This document shows positions 11,318-21,536 of a stretch of DNA of 64,000 nucleotides, piece after piece. A program made the position numbers and the translations under genes. The notes under the pieces are model-generated. The model was not told where the DNA came from. It worked only from the letters and a program-made list of their open reading frames with translations, and ran no database searches. The first letter of the stretch is position 1. Each line of letters starts with the position of its first letter. The DNA lies in assembly GCA_002189035.1 (NCBI GenBank), contig NEEC01000018.1, forward strand, positions 682,001-746,000. The letters run 5' to 3'. The stretch is from Utricularia gibba. Lineage: Eukaryota; Streptophyta; Magnoliopsida; Lamiales; Lentibulariaceae.

Positions 11318-14300
11318 GCTTCATTATCAAAATACATATTTGAAATATATATATTTGTAAAATGTCTAAGGTAATATAAAGGTTAATAAAATACATGTGT
11401 TCTATGGGTATGTCAATATTGCAGTAGAATCTTATCATAAGAGTGAATATGAGTAATAGTGAATTGAATTATAAAATCACTTTATCAACTTTTATTAAAG
11501 TTGAATGGAGTTATACCTCCCTCCTCCAATATCAATTCCTTCTTCCTACTTTCCTCTTCAGTAGCTTTTAGATTTCAGATTTCCTTCTTACTGTTTTCTC
11601 CCTCCCCCCCTCCTCCGGTATTCCTATCAATGCTCTTGTGATTCCTCCTCTTTCATTTTTCTTGTTTTCTCCACCTCCAATCCAAACATCACATTCAGTT
11701 ACCAGAATCTCAAACCAATGCCCAAAGCTACAATCAAATTCTACGTTGAAGGGCTCATATTGGGTGATTCAACAATGCACCATGCGTATCCTTCATAACC
11801 GGTAAAAATTTTAGTGGTGAAATGAAACAATTTTTGGAGTAAGCTAGGAAGACTATTGAAAGTGAGTTAGGAATCAAAGTGGATGGTGATAATGTTCAAT
11901 GATGTGCCAAGCCTCTCATTCATTATGGACTCCAATAGATCTGATTCGGTATTGAAATATTAATCTTGCAACATAGCTCAATAGGTTGTTTATCATTATC
12001 TTACGTAGGTTAGTATTTGATTTTGATTCCTATGAATTTTATATACTTTTTTATAAATTTGAAAAAAAACAACTAATTTGTATTTATAGAATTTTTTGTA
12101 GTATTTAACTTTTTAAATAATGACTATTTCACATGTATTTCTTTTTTATTGGTTTTAGTTGTAATACGAAAATTTAATTATTTCTTTAATTCATAATTAT
12201 TTAAAAATATTTTTACTCATTTGATTGGTTGTTAATCATAATAATATTTTTTTTAAAATTATAAATAAGTAGAAGTAGTTTAAATGCATTAATCTTATTA
12301 TAAACTTAGAAGCTTGATTATTATGATTTTTTCTACGATTGAAAATTAGCATATAACTTGTTATAATAAAATATTAATTATAAATTTATTGGTAATGATT
12401 TGATTACTTTCAATACTTTACAAATTGATTTAGAGGTCTAAACATTTAATATTTAACGATTATTCTTTGAAAAGATTGCAGTATCCATTCCTCGACAATA
12501 CACAATATCCACATTAATATGATTAAATACAATATCTTCAAAACTTCGACAATTGCAATTTTTAAAATCCGTAAGAAGAATTCAACCCATTTGAAATTCC
12601 TTATCAGCCCTATCATTTTTCGTAAGGTATAAAATGATTTTATACATAAGAATTATGAATTTGAAAGTATAATCTATATTATCGATTTCAAATCTTTCAT
12701 CGGTTTTAGGCTTGAGCCCTCAATTTTTGATTGATCCCAACTATTACACGTCTTCCAATATGAAACTTGACATGGACTATCAATATGAAACTTGTCATTC
12801 TAGTCATGATCATTTCTTTAATTATTATGACTAAGGTAGGGATTATGACTATCAAGATAACTCCCACGTCTTCCCAGTTGGAGATGACTATCAAGATATA
12901 CCTGTTAGCCTAGATTTTGAAGAGGCTGTTGCTGAATTAGCGGTTGAAGATTTACTTGACTTGCCTCCGAACATTGAAATCCATGGGACATATGTAGGAG
13001 CCCCCTTATTAATTCAAAAAGAGGACGAACTAAATGTTTATGTTGATTCAATGGATGCATTCATACCGGAGATTATTACGATGAGAGAACCTGAATTTTT
13101 CGGTAGGGTATGACACTAAAGGATCTTAACACTGCTCAGTGAAAATACAGAACATACAAAAGCGATAAGTATCAGTATGAGGTGATTTGTCTGCAGACTT
13201 ATAATGAGAAGGAGTATTGCATGTTTGAGCTCAAAGCAACTTATCAAAAGAGATTAGGGATATGGAAGATAACAAACCTGATAGCATCTACCCACGCCAA
13301 CCTAAACATCCAATATGTTGTCCTCGGCTTATTCCGTATCTAAGTCCAAAGTTAACGATTGTAGGTGTTCAATGTATCATTAAGGAACTATTCACCTATG
13401 ATATACCTAAGTGACATAGTTGGGCTTGCATGTATCAGGCCTATGAACTCCATTATGACATATGGCAGGCTTTTTATGCCCAACTACTTGTCTATCTTGA
13501 AGAAGTTTAGAAGCAGAATCCAAGAACACTGGTGATATGGGGATATGAGGCTCATTTTCATGATAATCATCTCTTGAAGTAGATTTTCTGGGCTTTTGAC
13601 TTTTCAATAAAAGCTTTCATGCATTGTCAACTAATCATGTACATTAATACTATGCACTTATATGGTAGTTATGACTACAAGTTACTTGTTGCAGTTGCTA
13701 TTGATGCAAGTAACCATGTAGTCCCATTGGGATATGCATTCGTGCATGTTGAAAATACTGAGGATTGGATCTGGTTTATGGAGCAATGGGTTTGATATGT
13801 AATCAATGGAAGAACAAGAGAATGCATTATTAGTGATCGTGGATCTGGATTACTTGCCCTACTGATTTCCCAATTTATTAGATGTGGGATCATGACTATG
13901 AATCATGTAGAGGCCTTGAATGGAGCATTATGAGACGCCCGTTGTTTGCCTCCAATGGCTATTGCAAAGGTGAAAACTTTTAACACTTATAGATTTATAT
14001 CAACTAATTAGCATGGCAAGTCACCTTGAAAAAGGATAGATATATTTTGAACAATACAGGGCAGAAGCACTGGCAAAGAGATCAGCTGACTGAACTTTTG
14101 ATGACAAAGTGATGAGGCCTACAAGACAGCATCAAGACTAGTACCTCAACTAAACTACACTATATATGATGAATGAATGCATAAGATAGATGTCAAATTA
14201 GAGACCAATTGTATCATTGAAACTTGAAGGCTAAGAGCTGAAGCCAACACTGCGATTGCAGTGTGTGGCAATTAGACTGATATCCTTGTAATCATGCCAA

Positions 14301-16443
14301 AAAATACACGAACGAGCTCTATCTACAATATAACCTTCAACTCAAACCTGTTAACCTTTTTTTATTAGGCATGTCACCAATTTCGAATGAGATTGGACAC
14401 CATCAGCTTTTCATCTTCTCGTTCATCCCTCTAGATGGCAAATCAAATTGGGTTGGCATAAAACAACAAGCATAAGGAACCTGTAGATTACGAACAACAA
14501 AACAAAAATAAATGTTGACCTAAGAAGATCTAGGCATATTGATTTGAATGCATCACCGCCTTCAAATCTCGATCATAATGATCAACTACTAGTCCATACC
14601 TCCCAGCTTTTGGTGAATGACTTCATCTTAGTGCGATCTTCTAGACGAGATAGTAATCTATTATCTATGGATTTCCATCCCTGGTCTTTTTCCAGTTTTC
14701 GACATTCTTCATCACCAGCAACATCCATCTAGCCTTCATATGCCCCTAATCGAAATTCAATATCACACCTCCATCCATATGATTTTACATCAAGCTGCAA
14801 GGTACAATCAAACAAGCAAAAGGGGAAATTAGCTAATTGGGAAAAAGCAATGGTAAATAAAAGTGTACCCTCCAAGAAAAAATGAAGCAATATTATTATT
14901 AATATACCAATTTTATAAATATTGTTTGCAAAGAACCAATTTTTTTAAAGTTTTCATTTTTTCCATATTTCAAAGTTATAAAAATAGTATAATTAAAATC
15001 CAATATTGAATAATACATCCCTTTTAATAAAATTTATAAATTGAAAAATATATATTTATAAACAAAAATTATTAATATATAGAAATTTAAACTCAATAAT
15101 AGAATAATAAAATCAAAAATATTTTCAAAAATAATTAAAACCCAATTATGAATGCTATCCGACTACATATAGTTTATAATAAAAAATGATAATTATATTT
15201 AAATTTTAATATAGTACAATGATATGTTTTTTATATGATATTTGATAATATAAAAATATTTGATAAGAAAAACATTATTTGCAAAACATGTATTTTTGCA
15301 AATGAATATGTCTCACACGTGTAAATATATTTTAATTATGCTGACAAGTCTATTTTATAAATATAGCCGGTATATGTATAAAACATGATGATTTGAAAAG
15401 TTGCAAACATAATTAATACCTAATAATGAATGATGCACCCTATTTCGTAGGATCATATAACCGAAAAAATTTACAAATATAATTAAAACCTAATAATGAA
15501 CATTGCATTCCATCCCGTAAAAGCATAAGACCAAAAAATTTATAAGCTAATAAATAATGATATATAAAATGAACAACTCATAAATAAAACATTACTAAAA
15601 ATCTAATACTGATCATTCGATTGAATTTATAACACAAAGCTTTTTAAGTAAATAAATAAATAATTTTTAAATAACATTATGCATTGAAAAATATTAGTGT
15701 GATTCATTTATAAACAACAATACACATTTTTATAACAATAATTTTTATAACAATATGCATTTTTAAACAACAATTTTTTAAGTTAAAAAATAAAAAAAAT
15801 TTAGGATTTGGAAATATGTATATAATATAAGAGATTCATTTATTTTTATCAAAAAGTTTATTTTAAAATATATTTCAATTTGATCATTGTGTTATTTGGT
15901 GTGATTGAAAAAAATGATGATTTATTTTTGGTAATGGTTTTCATATTCTCTTTTATATATAAAATTTAATGTGCAAAGTATTTTTAATGTAATTTTTTTA
16001 TTAAATATATAAAATATTTCAGTATTTATATTCATATTAATGAAAATACACCTTACATTTATTATTAAAAATTAATATATTCATTATATTATTAAAATTT
16101 AATATTTTAATTGATATTAATAATATTTAATATACTTTTTAAAGTTATAATATTTTGTTATTAATTTGGATTTGGACCAATCAAACTTGGGTTTTGAGCT
16201 AGATCAGCTCCATTCCAATCTAGTTTGAAATACCGATTTCAAAACAAGTTGTGAAAGATGATCGACGTATGAGAATACAGGGCGTATAGACTGTGATTGC
16301 ATTGGGCTTTGGGAGATCCACTCTTAATTTGCTGATAAGTATGCACAAACCATACAACACATGTATTTTACAAAGTATTTCACAAACATGGGTATTTTGC
16401 CAATTATTTTTTAAAAAATCTGTATTGTACTAATTTTTTTGAA
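11318..16443 (+). mobile_element. Mutator-like element (MULE) nested in copy 2
   Basis: A 5.1-kb insertion interrupts the gag fragment of copy 2. It is bounded by the AAAAAAATG duplication. Its two ends are diverged inverted repeats. The left segment 11327-11363 resembles the inverted complement of 16365-16401 (both read CAAAATAC...GAAATA...TTTGTAAAAT). The subterminal stretch 11388-11407 matches the inverse of 16350-16368 at 18 of 19 bases, and both sit 70-93 bases from their ends. Inside lies a dead MULE transposase. About 1.9 kb of very AT-rich sequence without genes (about 14,500-16,400) fills the right side. Confidence 0.8.
12700..14060 (+). pseudogene. MULE transposase relic
   Basis: Reading across frames gives the order expected of a plant MuDR-type transposase. 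First comes a zinc-binding/DNA-binding-like segment (KYQYEVICLQTYNEKEYCMF, then KRLGIWKIT). The catalytic core follows: LYGSYDYKLLVAVAIDASNH, the segment around the first Asp, then VPLGYAFVHVENTEDWIWFM, then ECIISDRGSG with the second Asp. The third acidic residue and the SWIM zinc finger are not recognisable. Many in-frame stops show it is inactive. A short stretch at 11715-11800 (MPKATIKFYVEG...) may be its first exon. Confidence 0.75.
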
Positions 16444-17232
16444 AAAAAAATGTCTATGAGAGAAGGAATAGCATCCAATAAAGTAAAACTGTAAATTTGG
16501 GGATTTTTTTATGAATATTCAGAAAATAAAGACTAAAAATGTAATCTTGTAAATATATTCAAATAGTGGCTACATCCAAAATGAAGATTCAAAAAGTGCG
16601 ATTGGTTATATGTGTTACTCAATAATTATCTCATTGCATGATACATTAAAAAACCATTTATAATAATACAATTCACAATAGAATCAAAAGAAACCAATAC
16701 CTCTATATGTAGATAACCGGGCCACAATTGCTATTGCAAAAGACATTTTGAAAAAGAAAAACACATTTGGATTAAATATCACATGATGTGGGAGTATTTG
16801 ACTCATCTTTGCAGAGATTGTAAAACAAAGATCAGATGCTTTCGAGAAAATCAGAGCTTTAGATATTCAAAAATGAGACTAGGTTGATAGATTTGAAAGA
16901 ATTCAATCAAAGCACAGAATGACGATAAGGGGAATGAAGGAGATGGTACTCTAATCTATGAAGGAGATGAGAAGACTAATATATAAGTTTATGTTGTCTC
17001 ATCTTAGTAATTATTATCTTGTAGGCTTTAGATAGATGGATAACTCGATAATGTAATATGAATACCTTAATACTTATATAAATAAAAAAATGCATACCAA
17101 TGATAAAACAATACGATAATATTATGAAGATTGAATTAAAATATCATGTTCTTTAATGTTATTATCCTTTTCTATTTTCAATTTTCTACAAACCACACAA
17201 TACCATGTGACATCCCTCGTTTTTAACACACT
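16444..17232 (+). mobile_element. copia deletion derivative, copy 2, right piece
   Basis: This continues copy 2 after the MULE. It matches 8870-9689 of copy 1 nearly end to end, including the gag-RNase H deletion junction, an RNase H relic (about 16695-16870) with its own losses, the 3' LTR, and 40 bases of shared non-LTR flank ending ttaacacac. In copy 1 the other copia is inserted right after this flank. Here the sequence continues tcatgtttatag, which is the likely original flank. Confidence 0.8.
16968..17190 (+). repeat. 3' LTR of copy 2
   Basis: It starts TGAGAAGACTAATATATAAG and ends TTTTCTACA. It is very close to 9424-9645 and less close to 8081-8283. Confidence 0.75.
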
Positions 17233-18490
17233 CATGTTTATAGATAAAACCCAGCTACTCAACATGCGCTAGTACAAAAAATTGAACCCCGCGTCGCGGT
17301 GATTCAGTTCCAGGAGAACCCGAGGAATGCGCACTTTGTGCTTGACGATGTGACATGCCGCAAAGGACGGACCATTTTTTTCCAGAGCAGGGAGATGCCT
17401 TGCCCATTCACATACTAGTGCTTCATCCCCATGTTTTTAATAAAAATAATAATGTTGATAATTATATATATACACACATATATGTATACAAAAGTAAAAG
17501 AAGAATAGCATTTCAAATATGTAGTAAGGCTTGGGAGCGGGACAGCCGATATGCAACACACAATTAAAATAAATAGCTGCTAACACATCAACATTAGTTC
17601 GATGCTTTGATGTGCGACCTCCCGAAAGAAAAGGATAAAAGAGCAAAAGCAACTTAGTGAAAGGGCAGAGAAAGGAATTACCTTTTATTTTATTTTCCGG
17701 ATAAAAGTCGGTTGCTAAAGGTGGGGACCCACAATCGGTTCTTCCTAAAGAGCATCTCAAAAACGAGTCTTGACGCCCACCCCCGAGTTCGAGGATTAGG
17801 GATGTATTTGTAATGTTCTATTAGCAAATAATTAATTTATCAAAATAAATATATTCCTCAGATAAAGTAAAGCTAAAGGGCATATTTGACACCTTTTTAG
17901 ATTGCATTTTGTATGTGACAGTTCATTTCCTTGTATGTATACACTTTCGCTTTATTCAATAAGATCAATACTTTGCAATCTCTTTTTGTGGCATATCTAG
18001 CCTCCTCTTGCAAGCAAGCACACGGATGGTCTTATCCATTCGTGTATGTAAACAAGAGTTTATTTAATATGATAATAATAAGATGTTTGACAATACACTA
18101 TACAAGACTAATATTTAAATTTATATATAAATCATCATTTAATTAACTAACATATATATATTAGTAGTACATAAATATATCATTCATATATTTATTTTTT
18201 GAAAATATAGATAATATATATCAATAAATAGGTAATCAATTATATTTATACTTATATTTTTGAATATTAAACATTATAAATAATTATATATATATATATT
18301 TATTTATTTATTTAATTATACTATATTTAAACATAATAATATCCTACTATCAAATAGCTACTTAATTTCATAATTCAAAATACAATACTGCTTTTCTTAT
18401 TCTAAAAGGATTTTGACTCAGTTATTAATTTTATTTGAGTAGTAATATTCTATATGACATTAGGTACGTTGCTATCGAGTAAATGAATAG
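17233..18490. other. intergenic; one coding-like scrap
   Basis: Mostly AT-rich. Positions 17280-17415 are GC-richer and give an uninterrupted plus-strand frame of about 42 codons (IEPRVAVIQFQENPRNAH, then FVLDDVTCRKGRT) that looks like protein sequence but that I cannot assign. It may be a gene fragment. The rest contains AT microsatellite-like runs (for example around 18285-18320) and nothing else I recognise. Confidence 0.3.
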
Positions 18491-18670
18491 GTGTGAATTT
18501 CCGTAGGCCAAAAAAGTCAGATAAAATTGAATGGAATAAAATAGGCGTCTTTTCGCTTTATGGTTACTTTAGTCCCTGTGATCCGATATCCCTCCCTCCT
18601 TTTCCATGTGACGCCAACCCTCCCCGCCGTCGCGCTCGCCGGTGGAGCTTGCGGAGTGGTCCATATCCCT

Positions 18671-18697
18671 TTGCCTTAGCACTCACCGCTAAGGCAA
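18671..18697. repeat. perfect 10-bp inverted repeat
   Basis: TTGCCTTAGC (18671-18680) and GCTAAGGCAA (18688-18697) are exact inverse complements separated by 7 bases. They lie in a GC-rich patch (18590-18700) downstream of the ATL gene. Its role is unknown. It could form a hairpin in RNA or be a palindromic binding site. Confidence 0.6.
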
Positions 18698-19012
18698 CAA
18701 TTAGAAGCGCACACTCACTCACAACTCACACACGACATTTTCAATTCACTAACTGTTTCCATACATTTTGATCACAAATAATTTATAGTCCCATACATAT
18801 CCGTGTTGCTTAACTTACAAGTACAAAATTGGGGGCGTTTTGGGTAATTGAAAAGTGGAGACGGCTACGCCACTGTAGATAGGATCATAGGAGCAGGTAA
18901 AGCCCAACAGCAGCAGATAACGATTGTGTTGTGGATAAGGGTACACCGCCTTAGCTATATCCACAGCATACGATCTCTGTTCCGTTGATTTCGCAGAGGC
19001 GGCCGCCGTTGT

Positions 19013-19567
19013 CTATGGCAGGAAGTGAATTACATGATTTTCTCGCCTCGCCGGCGCCAGATCAGCGGCGGAGCAGGGGACGGGCGGCGATTTACCGCAA
19101 TGGAGGCATCGCCTCGGCGTCTCCAGGATCTGTCGGCAAGAAGGGCATGACGAGTGTGATCCCAGCCAAGTATCGATGCAAATCACGTGAAACCCGTGTC
19201 CACACTGCGGAAGCACCCGCACCTCGTCCCCGGCGGCGAAATCGGTCAAGCAAATCGGGCAATTGGAGAGCTTCTCCGCCTCCGCGGTACCTTCCGCGAA
19301 GGTCGATTTCGGGAGAGAGTTCAGAACGTTCTTCTTCAGTCCTTTGTTCGCGGCGGCGGGAAGCGGAGGCGGCTGCGACTCCGATCGTCTGCCGGTGAGG
19401 CGGCGGATCCAAGCGCAGCGGGAGACGACTAACAGCCCTAGCACGCAGATAATTGCACAGCAGAAGGCGGTGACCAGGACGAGGAAGTCGGAGTTCATGT
19501 TGTGTGTCGCCGGAGAGTCCGATTGCTGAGGCGGCGCAGCGGCCCCTGAGAGAAGGCGGCGGTCCAT
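19013..19567 (-). CDS. ATL-type RING-H2 E3 ubiquitin ligase
   Basis: Intronless, 184 codons, as is typical for the ATL family. There is one hydrophobic membrane segment at about residues 27-48. It is followed by a basic stretch and the family's GLD-like motif (KGLKKNVLNSLP, residues 75-86). The RING-H2 finger comes next, with ligands Cys103, Cys106, Cys122, His124, His127, Cys130, Cys141 and Cys144, plus Trp134 after the DT pair. A short tail with two more Cys pairs follows. By family knowledge, ATLs are membrane-anchored RING ligases that pair with E2 enzymes and often respond quickly to stress. The sequence resembles the ATL80/ATL8 group, but I do not assign an orthologue. The first Met is used. 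A second Met at residue 24 would remove only a disordered start and leave the membrane segment. Confidence 0.9.
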   Translation of the reverse strand: MDRRLLSGAAAPPQQSDSPATHNMNSDFLVLVTAFCCAIICVLGLLVVSRCAWIRRLTGRRSESQPPPLPAAANKGLKKNVLNSLPKSTFAEGTAEAEKLSNCPICLTDFAAGDEVRVLPQCGHGFHVICIDTWLGSHSSCPSCRQILETPRRCLHCGKSPPVPCSAADLAPARRENHVIHFLP

Positions 19568-19652
19568 TGGATCAGCAGAGGAGGTGTGAAATGGTGGAAG
19601 AAAGAGAAGCGGCGCGAGTGAGCTCTGTCAAAAGGGGCGTTGAATTCTGTGA

Positions 19653-19720
19653 ATTTATAGGCGCGGTGTGTAAATCTTTGACACGTTCAACTGCCACGTG
19701 TTCACATTGCAGCCGACGTG
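19653..19720 (-). promoter_or_regulatory. ATL promoter: TATA box, G-box/ABRE, DRE core, W-box
   Basis: Upstream of the ATL start, on its strand, a TATA box (TATAAAT, 19653-19659) lies about 90 bases before the ATG. Beyond it are a TTGAC W-box core (19678-19682, plus orientation), CCACGTG, a G-box/ABRE core (19694-19700), and GCCGAC, the DRE/CRT core (19712-19717), overlapping a second ACGTG (19716-19720). Such motif clusters are known from ABA-, cold- and drought-responsive plant promoters. Regulation of this gene by those signals is inferred only. Confidence 0.5.
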
Positions 19721-19739
19721 TAGTGGATTTATTTTAATC

Positions 19740-21536
19740 ATTTTCTGGTAGCGTGTCTGCGTGTTCCATGTACGCCAATAAATACCCAGTAATTCATTGC
19801 TATAAGAATAAGAATATTAATAAATGTTGGCCAATTAATTGTTTTTATTACATAATTTACCAACCCACAAAATATATATTATTTTCAAAAAATAAAAAAA
19901 TACCCACATTTAATTAAAATACTCACTACTGCACACCATTGGGCCCCACAGAAACGAATTATAAGAAAAGATCTCCCACAGCCAAATTCCAACGATGGCC
20001 ACGATGTCTGCACGTTAAATAACATATATTGATATTTTTTATTAAGTTAATATTTGATTTAAGTAAATTGATATTTATCATATGAATGATTTATTAAGAT
20101 ATTTTTCTTATTTATTTCTTAATTTATAATGAATTTACAATGAATTACACATTTGTTTATTACTTGGGTTTAAAGCATAATTTAAAGTAAAATCGTACCT
20201 TTTCTATTCTAAAAAATTCATTTATAAATTTCATTTTATCAAACACACAATAATTAATATTTTTTAAATAATATGCACTATAAAGTACATTCAATTTTTT
20301 TAAACTTTTTTTTATTTTTGTTTAAAATAACCTTATCCACATTTATATTAAATAAATTAAAACTTTACCTTGTTTGGTAGTACATTAAACGCTACTTTGT
20401 ATTAAAAGACATATTAATCAATGTTTGGTGAGAAAGTGATATTTAATAAAATGAATTAGATATTTAAATAATTTTATTCGAAGGTATAATGGTTTTTTAT
20501 AAAAAATTACACTATACCCATTCTGATTACGTTATATATAACATTATCTTTTTTCAATTGCTTATAGGAAATGTTTTTTTATATATAGCAAATCTTTCTC
20601 TAAATAATAATGATACACGATATACTAATATTTTTTCAATCAATTATTTTTATGTACATTAATATAATCTATATTTAGTATGGAACGCTTTATCAAACAA
20701 ATTCACACAATATAATATCAATTTTCATGAACCGTTGGCGTACTGTTGATGCGACACAGTGTAAGCACGCGTTGACTCGTTGTACACGCTTTTAGTGTTA
20801 TGAATCATTGGGCGCCGCGGGGGATGGTTTGACCTAACGCGATATGCCAACACTCCAGTTTCCCATGTCTACTACTTGCAAAAGAATAATATTTGTGATT
20901 GGATTATTCCTCAGAATATAACTTTTTGATTTTTCTTTGTTGACTTCTTTAAGAGAAGTGGAGGTGGATAGTGGGAGATGAATATCGCACTTACATGGGA
21001 AGTTCAAATTTAATGGTTATATTATTATTTACTAGGTATGACTAAAAAAAATGAAAATTTTAATATGAAATTGTTGATTCAAAATTTATTTGAATAATAT
21101 GGAAGTGTTCTGTATTTTTGAATCGATCTCCAAATTATATTGAATAAAATCAATTTTGAGATAATATTAATAGAATTAATCTAATATTATAAAATTATTT
21201 TATAACTTAATATAAAATTTCATATATAATTTAATACTATAAAAATTAATAGATTTTTGAAATATATAGAAATTGAATAATATAATTTTTTAATTAATAT
21301 ACTATTTAATAATTTAAAATATAAATTTATAAAGTTTAAATTTGCTGATTTTATTATAGAGTAATTAAAAATTAGAATTTTTTAAAATTAAAATACTCTG
21401 ATACTACTCCCAAGTTCTACATTGCCCGCTCAAAATTAAGGGGAATACAATTACACCTAATTAAATATACACAAAAACTACGCGCTATGATTGAGGGTGA
21501 AATGGTGGTATACCTGATTTAGATTTTTCTTTTTCT
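19740..21536. other. AT-rich intergenic region between ATL and MLO
   Basis: Contains the ATL upstream region on the left and the MLO 3' flank on the right. A possible MITE lies at 20370-20700. No gene or RNA recognised. Confidence 0.4.
20370..20700. mobile_element. candidate MITE
   Basis: A 331-bp AT-rich segment bounded by TTGTTTGGTA at the left and its near inverse TATCAAACAA at the right (9 of 10 bases in inverted orientation), with ACGCT motifs just inside both ends. No convincing target duplication is seen, so the call is weak. Confidence 0.25.

Noticed and set aside
18985-19529. Long plus-strand open frames (up to 137 codons) opposite the ATL gene
   Set aside because: They are antisense shadows of a GC-rich coding exon. 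The minus-strand frame has all eight RING-H2 ligands, a membrane segment and a promoter; the plus frames resemble nothing.
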